From Streptomyces sp. NA02950 (GTDB taxonomy: Bacteria; Actinomycetota; Actinomycetes; Streptomycetales; Streptomycetaceae), in assembly GCF_013364155.1 (NCBI RefSeq), contig NZ_CP054916.1, positions 3,654,501-3,718,500 on the forward strand: a stretch of DNA of 64,000 nt, written 5' to 3'. The notes under the pieces are model-generated. The model was not told where the DNA came from and ran no database searches. It saw only the letters and a program-made list of their open reading frames with translations. This document shows positions 28,130 to 35,198 of this stretch, in pieces. A program made the position numbers and the translations under genes. Numbering within the stretch: position 1 is the first letter of the stretch; each line of letters begins with the position of its first letter.

Positions 28130-28608
28130 CGGGCCAGGGGGCGGCCGTTGGCCTGGGCGATGGCGGTCAGGACCAGGTCGAGGTTGGTCGCGTCCAGGCT
28201 GCTGACGGCGTCGCCGAGCGGGATGCGGGCGGCGGTGTCGGCCAGGGATGCGGCAATGGCGAGGATGCGCAGTTCCCCGCTGGACGCGGCCAACTCTTTC
28301 GCGGCCAAGGCCTCAACGACCTTGAGCCAGTCGATGCCATACGCCTCCGGGGAAGGGCCGGAGTAGTCGATCAGGAGCAGGCCGGGCCGTTCGGCAAGAC
28401 GCTTGATCCACAGGCCGTGGCCGATGAGGAGCCCGATCGCGGCACTGTGGGCCGGGGAGCCGTCCGCAGCGGCCTGGAGCGTGTCGGCCAGCTCGGCAGC
28501 GTCGACCGGTACGGGGTCGCCGTCGGTGTCCAGCCAGGGGCAGTCACGTTCGTCGTGGTCGATGCCGGTCTCGTCGCCGTCGATATCGCCGCAGTGCTCG
28601 CAGAACAT
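28126..28608 (-). CDS. conserved hypothetical AICE protein
   Basis: 160 residues. The N-terminus FCEHCGDIDGDETGIDHDERDCPWLDTDGDPV has Cys and acidic residues that could bind metal; the rest is helical (LLIGHGLWIKRLAERPGLLLIDYSGPSPEAYGIDWLKVVEALAAKEL). It overlaps the DUF2637 gene by four bases and is translated with it. I cannot name a function. Confidence 0.65.
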   Translation of the reverse strand: MFCEHCGDIDGDETGIDHDERDCPWLDTDGDPVPVDAAELADTLQAAADGSPAHSAAIGLLIGHGLWIKRLAERPGLLLIDYSGPSPEAYGIDWLKVVEALAAKELAASSGELRILAIAASLADTAARIPLGDAVSSLDATNLDLVLTAIAQANGRPLAR

Positions 28609-28689
28609 CGCGGTCTCCTCTCGTTTCAGGCATGGCGGGGGTAGGGACGTGGCGCGATGCGGTCGCGCCGACCGAGGTACGGGAAGAGG

Positions 28690-30045
28690 TCAGGTCGTCG
28701 CCGGGGCGGCCTTGGACAGCGGCACGGGGGGCGGGGTGGCGCCCGCGGTTGCGGGACGGAAGGGGGCGAGTTCGGGCAGGTCAGGGGTGCGGTCGGCATG
28801 CTGGTTGCAGGTATTCACCGCCTGCCGGAGCGTGGTGTGCGGGGCGCGGATGCGAGACCAGCCGCCGGTCGAATCACCGGCGATCGCGACACCACGGGCC
28901 TCGGCGGGGATCTGGATCGCGGCGAGGACGGCGTCCGGGGCGATGTCGCCGAAGGCCATGTTCGCCGAGGTCTCGTCGTTGACACGGTGGGCAGTGCGGC
29001 CGGTGAGCTGGGCGCGGAGCATGGTGATGCCCTTGCCGAGTTCGGAGCCGAAGCGCTGCCCGCAGATCTCTAGATAGACCCCCGCCGCGCGGCCGAGCTG
29101 GGCCAGGCGGACCAGGGCGGTGATGATCCGGTCCCGCCGCTTCTCCTCCTCCTTGCTGGCGAAGAGGGCGAGTTCGGCCACCTCGTCGACCAAGACCACG
29201 ATGGGCACCGGGCGGACGTCGTCCGGCAGATCCCAGATGTCGGCCGCGATCTCCGCATCCGGCACGGCGACACTGATGCGCTGATCGGCGCGTATGAGCT
29301 GGTAGACGGCCTCCATGTGGGTCACCAGGGCGCCGAGGAGTTCGGCGGCAGTGTCGGGGTTGTCGGCCAGCGCCGAGAACCGGCGTCCCAGCGGGAACAG
29401 CTCAACCCCCTGCTTGCAGTCGATCCCGACCAGAGCCACATCCAACGGGGCCAGCCCTGCTACCAGGTTGCGCTGATAGACGGACTTCCCTGATTCGGTG
29501 GCGCCGAGCGTGAGGGCGTGCGGGACGGCGCGGTAGTCGCGGTAGTGCACGCTGCCGTCCTCGCGCAGGGCGACCGGGACCCGCATCGGGGAGCGGTCGA
29601 CCTTGGCGGGCATCTGCACCCGCTTGAGCACGTCGTAACCGGTCATTCGCACCTCGACCTCACCCGAGCGCAATTCGCGAGAGGTGACCCCGTACATCCC
29701 GAACGAGTGCCGCAGCCGATCCGACGCCGCAGCCACGTCGAAGGCATCCTGACCGGGCCGGAGCTTGAGCCGCAGCACCAGACCGGTCCGGGTGGGCTTG
29801 ACGCGCAGGATGCGCGGGGCCTGGTACTCGGGTACCGGCCGGTGGCTCATACGGGCGAGCGCCAGCCGCCACCGCGAGGGCGGGACCGTCAGCCCGCAGG
29901 CGTCCATGACCGAGGTGTAGCGGATCAGGACCCGCAGGGCGGCGAAGGTGACACCGAAGGTCAACCAGTACCAGGCGGGTCGTCGCCACCGCAGAACACC
30001 CGCAGTGGCGACGACCAGCACCAGAGCGACCGTGAACGAGGTCAT
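28690..30045 (-). CDS. traB: TraB-type FtsK/SpoIIIE DNA translocase
   Basis: 451 residues. The N-terminus has two membrane helices (VALVLVVATAGVLRW, WYWLTFGVTFAALRVLI). GATESGKS is Walker A and IVVLVDEVAEL Walker B; ICGQRFGSELGKGITMLRAQLTGRTAHRVNDETSANMAFG is the conserved FtsK downstream block. Such proteins pump double-stranded DNA between hyphae without a relaxase. ATG 30045 lies 2 bases after the stop of the preceding gene. It is the only conjugation motor in the window and may also serve element 2. Confidence 0.92.
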   Translation of the reverse strand: MTSFTVALVLVVATAGVLRWRRPAWYWLTFGVTFAALRVLIRYTSVMDACGLTVPPSRWRLALARMSHRPVPEYQAPRILRVKPTRTGLVLRLKLRPGQDAFDVAAASDRLRHSFGMYGVTSRELRSGEVEVRMTGYDVLKRVQMPAKVDRSPMRVPVALREDGSVHYRDYRAVPHALTLGATESGKSVYQRNLVAGLAPLDVALVGIDCKQGVELFPLGRRFSALADNPDTAAELLGALVTHMEAVYQLIRADQRISVAVPDAEIAADIWDLPDDVRPVPIVVLVDEVAELALFASKEEEKRRDRIITALVRLAQLGRAAGVYLEICGQRFGSELGKGITMLRAQLTGRTAHRVNDETSANMAFGDIAPDAVLAAIQIPAEARGVAIAGDSTGGWSRIRAPHTTLRQAVNTCNQHADRTPDLPELAPFRPATAGATPPPVPLSKAAPATT

Positions 30046-30047
30046 GG

Positions 30048-30404
30048 TCAGGCTGCCTCGGACTGCGCACCACCGGCGGCGAGTGAGGTGACGGCGACCG
30101 CGCGGAAGGCGATCCCGTGCCGCTTCTGCCCGTTGAACTCGTTCTCCCACGGCCGGGCGATCAGCCCGGTGAGCGCCACCGGCGTACCCATCGCCAGCTC
30201 ACCGGAGATGCCGGTCTCCGGGACGGTCAGGCTCAGGATCTCGGCATTGCCGTCGAGGACGAACATCACGTCCACAGTCATCAGCGCGGCACCGGTCTCG
30301 GCATCCATCGCACGCTCGCCAGTGCGGCGGTCCTTGACCTTGGGCTGCGGGGGTTGGGCCACCATCACGGAGGCGGCGGAAGTGTCGACGGGAATCTGAC
30401 GCAT
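30048..30404 (-). CDS. SCO3933-family regulatory protein
   Basis: 118 residues: MRQIPVDTSAASVMVAQPPQ, VMFVLDGNAEILSLTVPETG, then PVALTGLIARPWENEFNGQK and RHGIAFRAVAVTSLAAGG. This matches the SCO3933 family always found just upstream of traB in AICEs. GAAAGGGAG precedes ATG 30404. It is the first gene of the transfer operon and lies just downstream of the twin palindromes at 30515-30555. Confidence 0.8.
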   Translation of the reverse strand: MRQIPVDTSAASVMVAQPPQPKVKDRRTGERAMDAETGAALMTVDVMFVLDGNAEILSLTVPETGISGELAMGTPVALTGLIARPWENEFNGQKRHGIAFRAVAVTSLAAGGAQSEAA

Positions 30405-30481
30405 GATGGAACTCCCTTTCAGAGGGGCGGGAGCGGCGTACTTGCTTGGCGGTGGGTCGCCGCTCCTGTGCATTGACTTGG

Positions 30482-30555
30482 CCCGTAGCTGACCTACGGG
30501 CGCCTGCGTTCCCAACTGGTGCGCACCAGTAGGTTGCATCTGGTGCGCACCAGAT
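30482..30555. promoter_or_regulatory. three dyads upstream of the transfer operon
   Basis: ACTGGTGCGCACCAGT (30515-30530) and ATCTGGTGCGCACCAGAT (30538-30555) are perfect palindromes sharing CTGGTGCGCACCAG, with centres 24 bases apart, so a dimeric repressor could bind both on nearby helix faces. CCCGTAG/CTACGGG (30482-30500) is a third dyad, perhaps a terminator or second operator. The GntR-NUDIX or XRE protein nearby is the likely ligand. The rest of 30405-30732 shows no gene. Confidence 0.65.
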
Positions 30556-30732
30556 GTCAAGCGGTGTTGAGGGTCGGATCAATCAACTCGTCTTCCTGCA
30601 ACACTTCTAGAGAACCGCTTTGCCCAACTGGCCGGTAGCCAACAGGGGTTAACAGAGATTGGGTTAACCCCTGACGACCTGCACCGATGTGCGGGATGCT
30701 GCTGTTACGGCTCCCGACTCACAGGTAGGGCG

Positions 30733-31875
30733 GTGCATGTGGCGAACGGACTCCGGGCAGCGAGGAACGCGCGCGAGTGGTCGCAAGAGCGGTTGGTCCG
30801 CGAGATAGAGCGTTATGCGCGACAGCACATGCTCACGGTGGCAGCTACGGCCAGCCTGCACGTCTACGTCTCGGAGTGGGAGAACGGCAAGCGCACCATC
30901 TCGGAGCGGTACGCCAAGATCCTGCGTCCCCTTCTCGGCATCACCGATGACGAGTTGTACGGCGCCGCGCCCGGCGCACCAGGGGCACCGGTCGAAGTGG
31001 GCGGATACGACGAGCTGGTGAGCCGGATCGATGCGGCTCGAAACGTCAGCCTTACCATGGTGAAGACGTTCATGGATCAGACCGAATTGCTGCGGACCAT
31101 GGATCGGCAGATGGGCGCGGCAAGTCTCGTCGACCAGATGACCGGTCATCTGGGGACGCTTGAAGACGCCCTCACCTTCGCTGTGTTGCCCGAGACTCGG
31201 CGACCAGTGGCCCGCGCTCTCGCCGGTGCAGCGACGCTTGCAGCCTGGCAGGCTCTCGATGTTGGAGCCGTTGAACGAGCGTGGCGTCACTACGAGTTGG
31301 GCAAGCACGCGGCCAAGGAGGCCGACGAGCCGATGTATCTCGCCCACGCGACGGCAGAGCAGGCTTATGTACTCTGCGACGCAGGGCGCCCCGCAATCGC
31401 CGTCGAATTGATCCGCGATGCTCAGCGCCTCGGCGGCGGGATGATGTCACCGCGTCTTACAGCGTGGCTGTACGCGGCCGAGGCCGAGATCTGCGCCAGA
31501 GCCGGAATGCCCGACGACTGCCGCAGGGCGCTGGACAGCGCAGTTCGTTGCCTCCCACCCGGCGATGAGGCCCGCGACCCGGACATGTTGAGCATCTTCC
31601 TGAATCACGGGCACCTCAGCCGATGGCGCGGGAATGCTCTCGCAATGATCGGCGACGATGACGCGGTGAGCAGCCTCTACGGTGCACTGGACGCGGTCGA
31701 CCCGACGTTCATCCGAGCCTCAGCAGGACTTCGCTGTGATCTCGCGCAAGCCCACTTGGCCCGCGGCGAGTACGACCAAGCCCACGATCATCTTCGACAG
31801 GCACGCCTGTTGGCGAACCGCACTGGATCAGTGCGTCACCGTCGGCGGATTGAGCAGCTCACGCAGCGGTTGTAG
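30733..31875 (+). CDS. XRE-type regulator with TPR-like C-terminus
   Basis: 380 residues: an N-terminal helix-turn-helix (NGLRAARNAREWSQERLVREI, SLHVYVSEWENGKRTISERYAKILRPLLGITDDEL) and a large helical-repeat domain (AWRHYELGKHAAKEADEPMYLAHATAEQAYVLCDAGRPAIAVELI and following). This is the Streptomyces XRE-TPR type that often senses a peptide or small ligand. GTG 30733 or 30739 are possible starts. It is divergent from the transfer operon across the twin palindromes and overlaps the next gene's 3' end convergently by 17 bases. It may be the Pra-like activator of element 1; that is inference. Confidence 0.75.
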   Translation: MHVANGLRAARNAREWSQERLVREIERYARQHMLTVAATASLHVYVSEWENGKRTISERYAKILRPLLGITDDELYGAAPGAPGAPVEVGGYDELVSRIDAARNVSLTMVKTFMDQTELLRTMDRQMGAASLVDQMTGHLGTLEDALTFAVLPETRRPVARALAGAATLAAWQALDVGAVERAWRHYELGKHAAKEADEPMYLAHATAEQAYVLCDAGRPAIAVELIRDAQRLGGGMMSPRLTAWLYAAEAEICARAGMPDDCRRALDSAVRCLPPGDEARDPDMLSIFLNHGHLSRWRGNALAMIGDDDAVSSLYGALDAVDPTFIRASAGLRCDLAQAHLARGEYDQAHDHLRQARLLANRTGSVRHRRRIEQLTQRL

Positions 31876-32653
31876 ACGACTTCCCCGCAGCCCGCGAAGC
31901 AAGGACTTGGAGCAGCGCGACGAGCGTTCCCGACCCCATCAGCTTCCCCTGTGCCATGAGCCCAGGGATGTCCGCGAGCGGTACCCAGGCGACGTGCCCG
32001 GCCTCTTCGAGGTCGGTCGGCTCCCCGACGTGCTTCGCCCCGCGGCCTACGTAGATCTCGTGCGGCGAGTCGACCATGCCGACCATAGGTTGGTACGTGA
32101 TCACGTGCTCCAGCGCGTCCGGCCGCCAACCGGTCTCTTCCTCCACCTCCCGGAGCGCGGTTGCGGCGGGATCTTCGCCCGCGTCCACGATGCCGCCGGG
32201 CAGCTCCCAGCCGAAGGACTGCGGAACGAACCGGTATCGCCAGAGCATGAGGACCCGGTCTCGGTCGTCGAGTACGGCGGCAATGGCCACGTGGTGGAGC
32301 CGCACCACGTGATGTTCGAACCGCTCAACGCCGGGCGGCTCGACATCGACGAGTTCGAGCTTCACCCAACGGTTGTCATAGATCGTGCGCTCACCGTGAA
32401 TCTGCCACGGTTCCAAGTCGGCCGGTGCCTGGACGGTCACAGCGCGGTCCGGCACACGGTAGGAGCTACGGCCATGCACCTCGATGGCACCCTCAGCGAT
32501 GAGCTTCGCCAGGACTTGACGGAGCTGCGTGCGACCGATGTCGAGATCTTCAGACAGCGTGCGCTCAGAAGGGATCTTGACGCCCGGCGGGTACTTGCCC
32601 GTCGAGATCCACTCACGAATCGTGCGGTACACCCGCTCCGACTTCGGTCCCAT
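31859..32653 (-). CDS. GntR regulator fused to NUDIX hydrolase (KorSA-Pif-like)
   Basis: 264 residues. Residues 1-70 (VYRTIREWISTGKYPPGVKIPSERTLSEDLDIGRTQLRQVLAKLIAEGAIEVHGRSSYRV) are a GntR winged helix. Residues 110-250 are a complete NUDIX domain with GGIVDAGEDPAATALREVEEETGW, matching GX5EX7REUXEEXGU in full. In pSAM2 the GntR repressor KorSA and the NUDIX immunity factor Pif are separate neighbouring genes; here they are one polypeptide. It probably represses transfer and blocks redundant conjugation between carriers. The ligand is unknown. Confidence 0.85.
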   Translation of the reverse strand: MGPKSERVYRTIREWISTGKYPPGVKIPSERTLSEDLDIGRTQLRQVLAKLIAEGAIEVHGRSSYRVPDRAVTVQAPADLEPWQIHGERTIYDNRWVKLELVDVEPPGVERFEHHVVRLHHVAIAAVLDDRDRVLMLWRYRFVPQSFGWELPGGIVDAGEDPAATALREVEEETGWRPDALEHVITYQPMVGMVDSPHEIYVGRGAKHVGEPTDLEEAGHVAWVPLADIPGLMAQGKLMGSGTLVALLQVLASRAAGKSSTTAA

Positions 32654-33020
32654 CCTGCGAGCACACTCCTTGGTGTCATCGACTGGCCCGCACCAGCGTA
32701 GCCGCGGAGTGCGACCACCGACAGAGACGACCGGCGACCCAAGCCACGGCGCGGTAGGAGTTTCTCTACATCATCAAGTGCCCGCGCACGGCGCGGGCGC
32801 GCGCCGCCTCGGCGGCGCGGCCTGCCTCCTGTCTTCGCCCCGGCTGGCCGCGCCAGGCGGCGCGCCGCGTGTAGCGGGGTGAGCGAGAAAACCCTCTGTG
32901 GCTGGGGAGGTCGTGAGTGCCCGCACCTGGGGGTGGAAGCGAGTGCGCTGCTGGGTGTGGTGTGCAGGTGATCGTGCAGCGACCAGCCGTGGGCGGGTTG
33001 TCGTGGGCGGGCGTCCGTGA

Positions 33021-33159
33021 GTCGGTGCCGCCGTCCTGATGCCCGAGGGCAGCACGAACCTGGGAGGGGCCACAAGGTCGTTCAGACAGTGGTGTGCTCC
33101 ACCTTGTGGCCCCTCCCAGAACCGTGCAGGGCGTAGCCCATCAGGACGACGGCACCGAC
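33021..33159. ncRNA. 139-base nested hairpin, structured RNA or DNA site
   Basis: The outer arms GTCGGTGCCGCCGTCCTGAT (33021-33040) and 33140-33159 pair 19 of 20. The inner arms, 33060-33078 and 33101-33119 (CTGGGAGGGGCCACAAGGT and its exact complement), pair 19 of 19 around a 22-base loop. Small hairpins GCCC/GGGC flank the inner stem on both sides. It ends 16 bases before the 39-codon gene with AAGGAG. Options are a regulatory RNA or attenuator, a single-strand replication origin, or a clt-like transfer locus. CGTGGGCGGG occurs twice just upstream (32988, 33002). No protein gene is visible in 32654-33175. Confidence 0.5.
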
Positions 33160-33175
33160 CCGCTAAGGAGCGACC

Positions 33176-33295
33176 ATGACGACCGACACCACCCCCCAGG
33201 ACACCGAGCAGGCTGAGGACGAGATCACCGCCGCCGAGCAGTGGCACCTGGACCTGTACGCCGACTACGTCGTCGAGGCGTACGGGGAGAGCTGA
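33176..33295 (+). CDS. 39-residue acidic peptide
   Basis: ATG 33176 after CTAAGGAG encodes MTTDTTPQDTEQAEDEITAA then EQWHLDLYADYVVEAYGES. It is strongly acidic and ends in an amphipathic, aromatic-rich helix. The ribosome site is among the best in the element, and the stop is followed by a GC-rich stretch. Possible roles are a small antagonist, a signalling or leader-like peptide, or an anti-repressor for element 1. I know no named family. Confidence 0.55.
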   Translation: MTTDTTPQDTEQAEDEITAAEQWHLDLYADYVVEAYGES

Positions 33296-33920
33296 CCGCC
33301 CCACGGGCCCCGGCTTAGGCTGGGGCCCGACCCCTTCACCGACCGCGTGGGCAGGCACAAGGCCCCATCGGCTGGGCGGCCTGCAAGCCGCCAGATGGGG
33401 GATCGGCGACGACAGATGACGACCACTAACGACAGGTGTCCCGATCGGCGGGCAAGCAGTTGAAACCGCACCTGCGAGGGGGTAGCACAGCGGCATCGCT
33501 GAGCGGCTTACATGGCACGAGCGTGGCCGTCTGCGGCCATAGCCGTTGTGCTGTCGAGACAGGCTGGCGGCGGAAGGGGCGGTATCCGGGCCAGGCGACG
33601 CCGCCAGGCAGAAAGGCCGGCTGGGGCCGAGCGCCGTACCGCCGCCGTCACGGATACCGGAGCGTGAGCGGACCGCCGCCGAGGGGATGGGCTGATGGGG
33701 AGCAGCTGCTACCGCGAGGTGGCTCAGCCCGTCGTGGGCGCTCCGCTAGGTGCACCCCCGTTGGACCACAGCGTTCGGCTTTCCGACCGCGTGGGCCGTG
33801 CCACTCTCGTGCCAGAACGGTCGGGGACTCACGGGGAACCGTGGCGCGAAGCGGTGCACACGACGAGGCTCCGCTAAAGATAGGGAAACCGCAGGTAAGA
33901 CCCATGATCGCCCAACCTCG
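33296..33920. other. 625-base non-coding segment before att copy 2
   Basis: Open frames here have no ribosome sites or recognisable products. CGGTATCCG (33580-33588) and CGGATACCG (33651-33659) form a 9-bp inverted repeat that could be an integrase arm site or RNA stem. The segment abuts the right att core of element 1, where arm-type sites are expected. Confidence 0.4.
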
Positions 33921-33964
33921 CTCCTAAAGCGGGTGTCGCAGGTTCGAATCCTGCCGGGGGCACA
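33921..33964 (+). repeat. att core copy 2 (junction of elements 1 and 2)
   Basis: It is identical over 44 bases to the tRNA-Arg 3' half at 22033-22076. It lacks the tRNA 5' half, so it is not a gene. It serves as right end of element 1 and left end of element 2. Confidence 0.95.
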
Positions 33965-33980
33965 GCAAAACACCAGGTCA

Positions 33981-34014
33981 GAGGCCCTTCCGTCCATCGG
34001 ACGGGAGGGCCTTC
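33981..34014. terminator. hairpin after att copy 2
   Basis: GAGGCCCTTCCGTCC pairs with GGACGGGAGGGCCTTC across a 3-base loop, followed by TTCG. Its placement copies that of the 22082-22122 hairpin relative to att copy 1. Confidence 0.6.
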
Positions 34015-34076
34015 GTACTCGTAGCACACATATGGCACACATGGGTGCTGCGGGCAGAGGTGGGGAGCTGTGCGAT

Positions 34077-34424
34077 ATGCCCGCGAAGGACGAGCTGGCC
34101 CGCCGCCGGCACGAGAGGCTGATCGACCGACTTGAGTCGATGATGCTGGCCGCGCTGAGGCCGGAGTACGAGGGGTACTACGGGCAGCTGATCCTCGGCT
34201 CTGACGATCTTGCGGAGATGGGCGAGCTCAAGGACGTCCGGCGTGCCGCCAGGGAGGCGGGACGGCGTCTCGGCTGGAAGACGACCACCCGCCTTGTCGG
34301 CGGGAGGCTCTTCGTCCTCGACGAGCGGGAGGTGCCCGAGAGGATCGAGCGGTTGGCTGGGGATGCGGCCGCTGCTGCGATGGACCGGTTCTGGGAGGAA
34401 AGCCGTCGGCCGCGACTGACCTGA
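34077..34424 (+). CDS. hypothetical basic/acidic protein at element-2 left end
   Basis: 115 residues: PAKDELARRRHERLIDRLES then MMLAALRPEYEGYYGQLILG, followed by DVRRAAREAGRRLGWKTTTRLVGGRLFVLDEREVPERIERLAGDAAAAAMDRFWEE. The middle (REAGRRLGWKTTTRLVGGRLFVLDER) looks like a small alpha/beta DNA-binding fold. ATG 34077 follows GGGGAG. It stands alone between att and the integrase remnant and ends at a strong terminator. Function is unknown. Confidence 0.65.
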   Translation: MPAKDELARRRHERLIDRLESMMLAALRPEYEGYYGQLILGSDDLAEMGELKDVRRAAREAGRRLGWKTTTRLVGGRLFVLDEREVPERIERLAGDAAAAAMDRFWEESRRPRLT

Positions 34425-34436
34425 TCCGAGGAAGAC

Positions 34437-34480
34437 GAAGGGGGCACCCCACCGCATCAGCGCGGTGGGGTGCCCCCTTC
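34437..34480. terminator. 19-bp perfect-stem bidirectional terminator
   Basis: GAAGGGGGCACCCCACCGC (34437-34455), loop ATCAGC, then its exact complement (34462-34480). It separates the plus-strand hypothetical gene from the minus-strand integrase 3' end. Confidence 0.85.
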
Positions 34481-34513
34481 GGTTACGGCGCCCCGGCACG
34501 GGTTAGACACACA

Positions 34514-34669
34514 TCACGCGGCGTCTTCCTCCAGGGCGGCCACTGTCTCGGCGGCCTCACGGGCCTTCCGCTCCGCCTTCTCCAGCTTGGCCTTCGCCTT
34601 GGCCAATTGCTTGGAGCGGCGCTTGTGCATCTTCTTCGAGACCTCGTCCAGGCGGTCGGGAAAGAGGTG
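34514..34669 (-). pseudogene. severed C-terminus of the element-2 integrase
   Basis: The frame reads HLFPDRLDEVSKKMHKRRSK then QLAKAKAKLEKAERKAREAAETVAALEEDAA and stop. DTYGHLFPDRLDEV is the standard tail of actinobacterial tyrosine integrases, and the integrase at 39138-40319 stops matching exactly at its DTYG. Joining 39237 to 34669 restores the frame with no missing base. The 4567 bases between them are therefore an insertion. The fragment has no promoter or start of its own. Confidence 0.85.
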
Positions 34670-34736
34670 TAATGGTGACGTCGGGTATTGGAAGTGTCCG
34701 AATGCCCCTTGAGCCGGCCGTTCGCTGCCGGGGACA

Positions 34737-35198
34737 TCACGATTGGCAGGCTCGGATCAGCGACGCGAGGACAGTGCCCGGGTCGTGCAGGGGACGGGCG
34801 CCGTCGGTGACGACTTGGCGTGTGCCAGCATCCACCGGGTCCGTCTGTGCCCAGTCGGGAGACCCGATGTTGATCTCGACCTCCAGCCCTGACGCTGTAG
34901 CAAAGCGTCGTTCGCTGATCGGTCCCCACGACTGGGTTCTGACCAGTTTGCCGAGGGCGAGCTCGTCGGCCCATGCATTGTCGGAGTACTGGGACTCGTC
35001 TGTCGTGAGAAGGACGAGGTCGATGTCGGAGTCAGGCCGTGCGGCATTGCGAGCGCACGATCCAACAAGTAGGAGACCGACGACGTCGTGGCGGCCTGCG
35101 GCCCACCGCGTGACGCGGTCGATGATCTCTTTCGTTTCGGCAGCCCGTTCCGGTGAGATCGCAGGTCGCTGACTCGCTGGCTGGTTGTCACGGTGCAT
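34737..35198 (-). CDS. nucleotidyltransferase (MNT-like) carried by the nested element
   Basis: 153 residues. VVGLLLVGSCARNAARPDSDIDLVLLTTD is the pol-beta-type nucleotidyltransferase signature GSxAR...DSDIDL, and LEVEINIGSPDW supplies the third acidic residue. That is the full catalytic set of minimal nucleotidyltransferases, which can AMPylate a toxin, tRNA or a partner protein. Its start overlaps the zinc-ribbon gene's stop by 11 bases, so it is translated as the last gene of the recombinase operon. No HEPN partner is next to it, unlike MntA-HepT pairs. It may act as addiction, defence or regulator cargo. Confidence 0.75.
   Translation of the reverse strand: MHRDNQPASQRPAISPERAAETKEIIDRVTRWAAGRHDVVGLLLVGSCARNAARPDSDIDLVLLTTDESQYSDNAWADELALGKLVRTQSWGPISERRFATASGLEVEINIGSPDWAQTDPVDAGTRQVVTDGARPLHDPGTVLASLIRACQS

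Larger units (their letters stand above)
22033..33964. mobile_element. integrative element 1: pSAM2-like AICE
   Basis: It is bounded by identical 44-bp att cores in tRNA-Arg. Its content in order is int, xis, repSA, a small zinc-ribbon gene, an IS110 transposase, spdD, small spd/transfer genes, a DUF2637 protein, traB, an SCO3933-family gene, an XRE regulator, a GntR-NUDIX fusion, a structured intergenic region and a 39-codon gene. This is the standard actinomycete integrative conjugative element plan: rolling-circle replication plus a hexameric TraB double-strand DNA pump. Length is about 11.9 kb, normal for the class. Confidence 0.9.

Noticed and set aside
33436..33927. Open frame before att copy 2
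   Set aside because: Arg/Gly-rich composition, no ribosome site and no recognisable domain; it runs into the att core.
33921..33964. Second and third tRNA-Arg genes at 33921 and 61372
   Set aside because: Only the 3' half from the anticodon loop is present; no acceptor 5' strand or D-arm precedes either copy. They are attachment cores.
34514..34630. Independent 38-residue coiled-coil gene (MHKRRSKQLAKAK...)
   Set aside because: The frame continues upstream as HLFPDRLDEVSKK, the standard integrase tail, so it is a severed C-terminus and not a separate gene.
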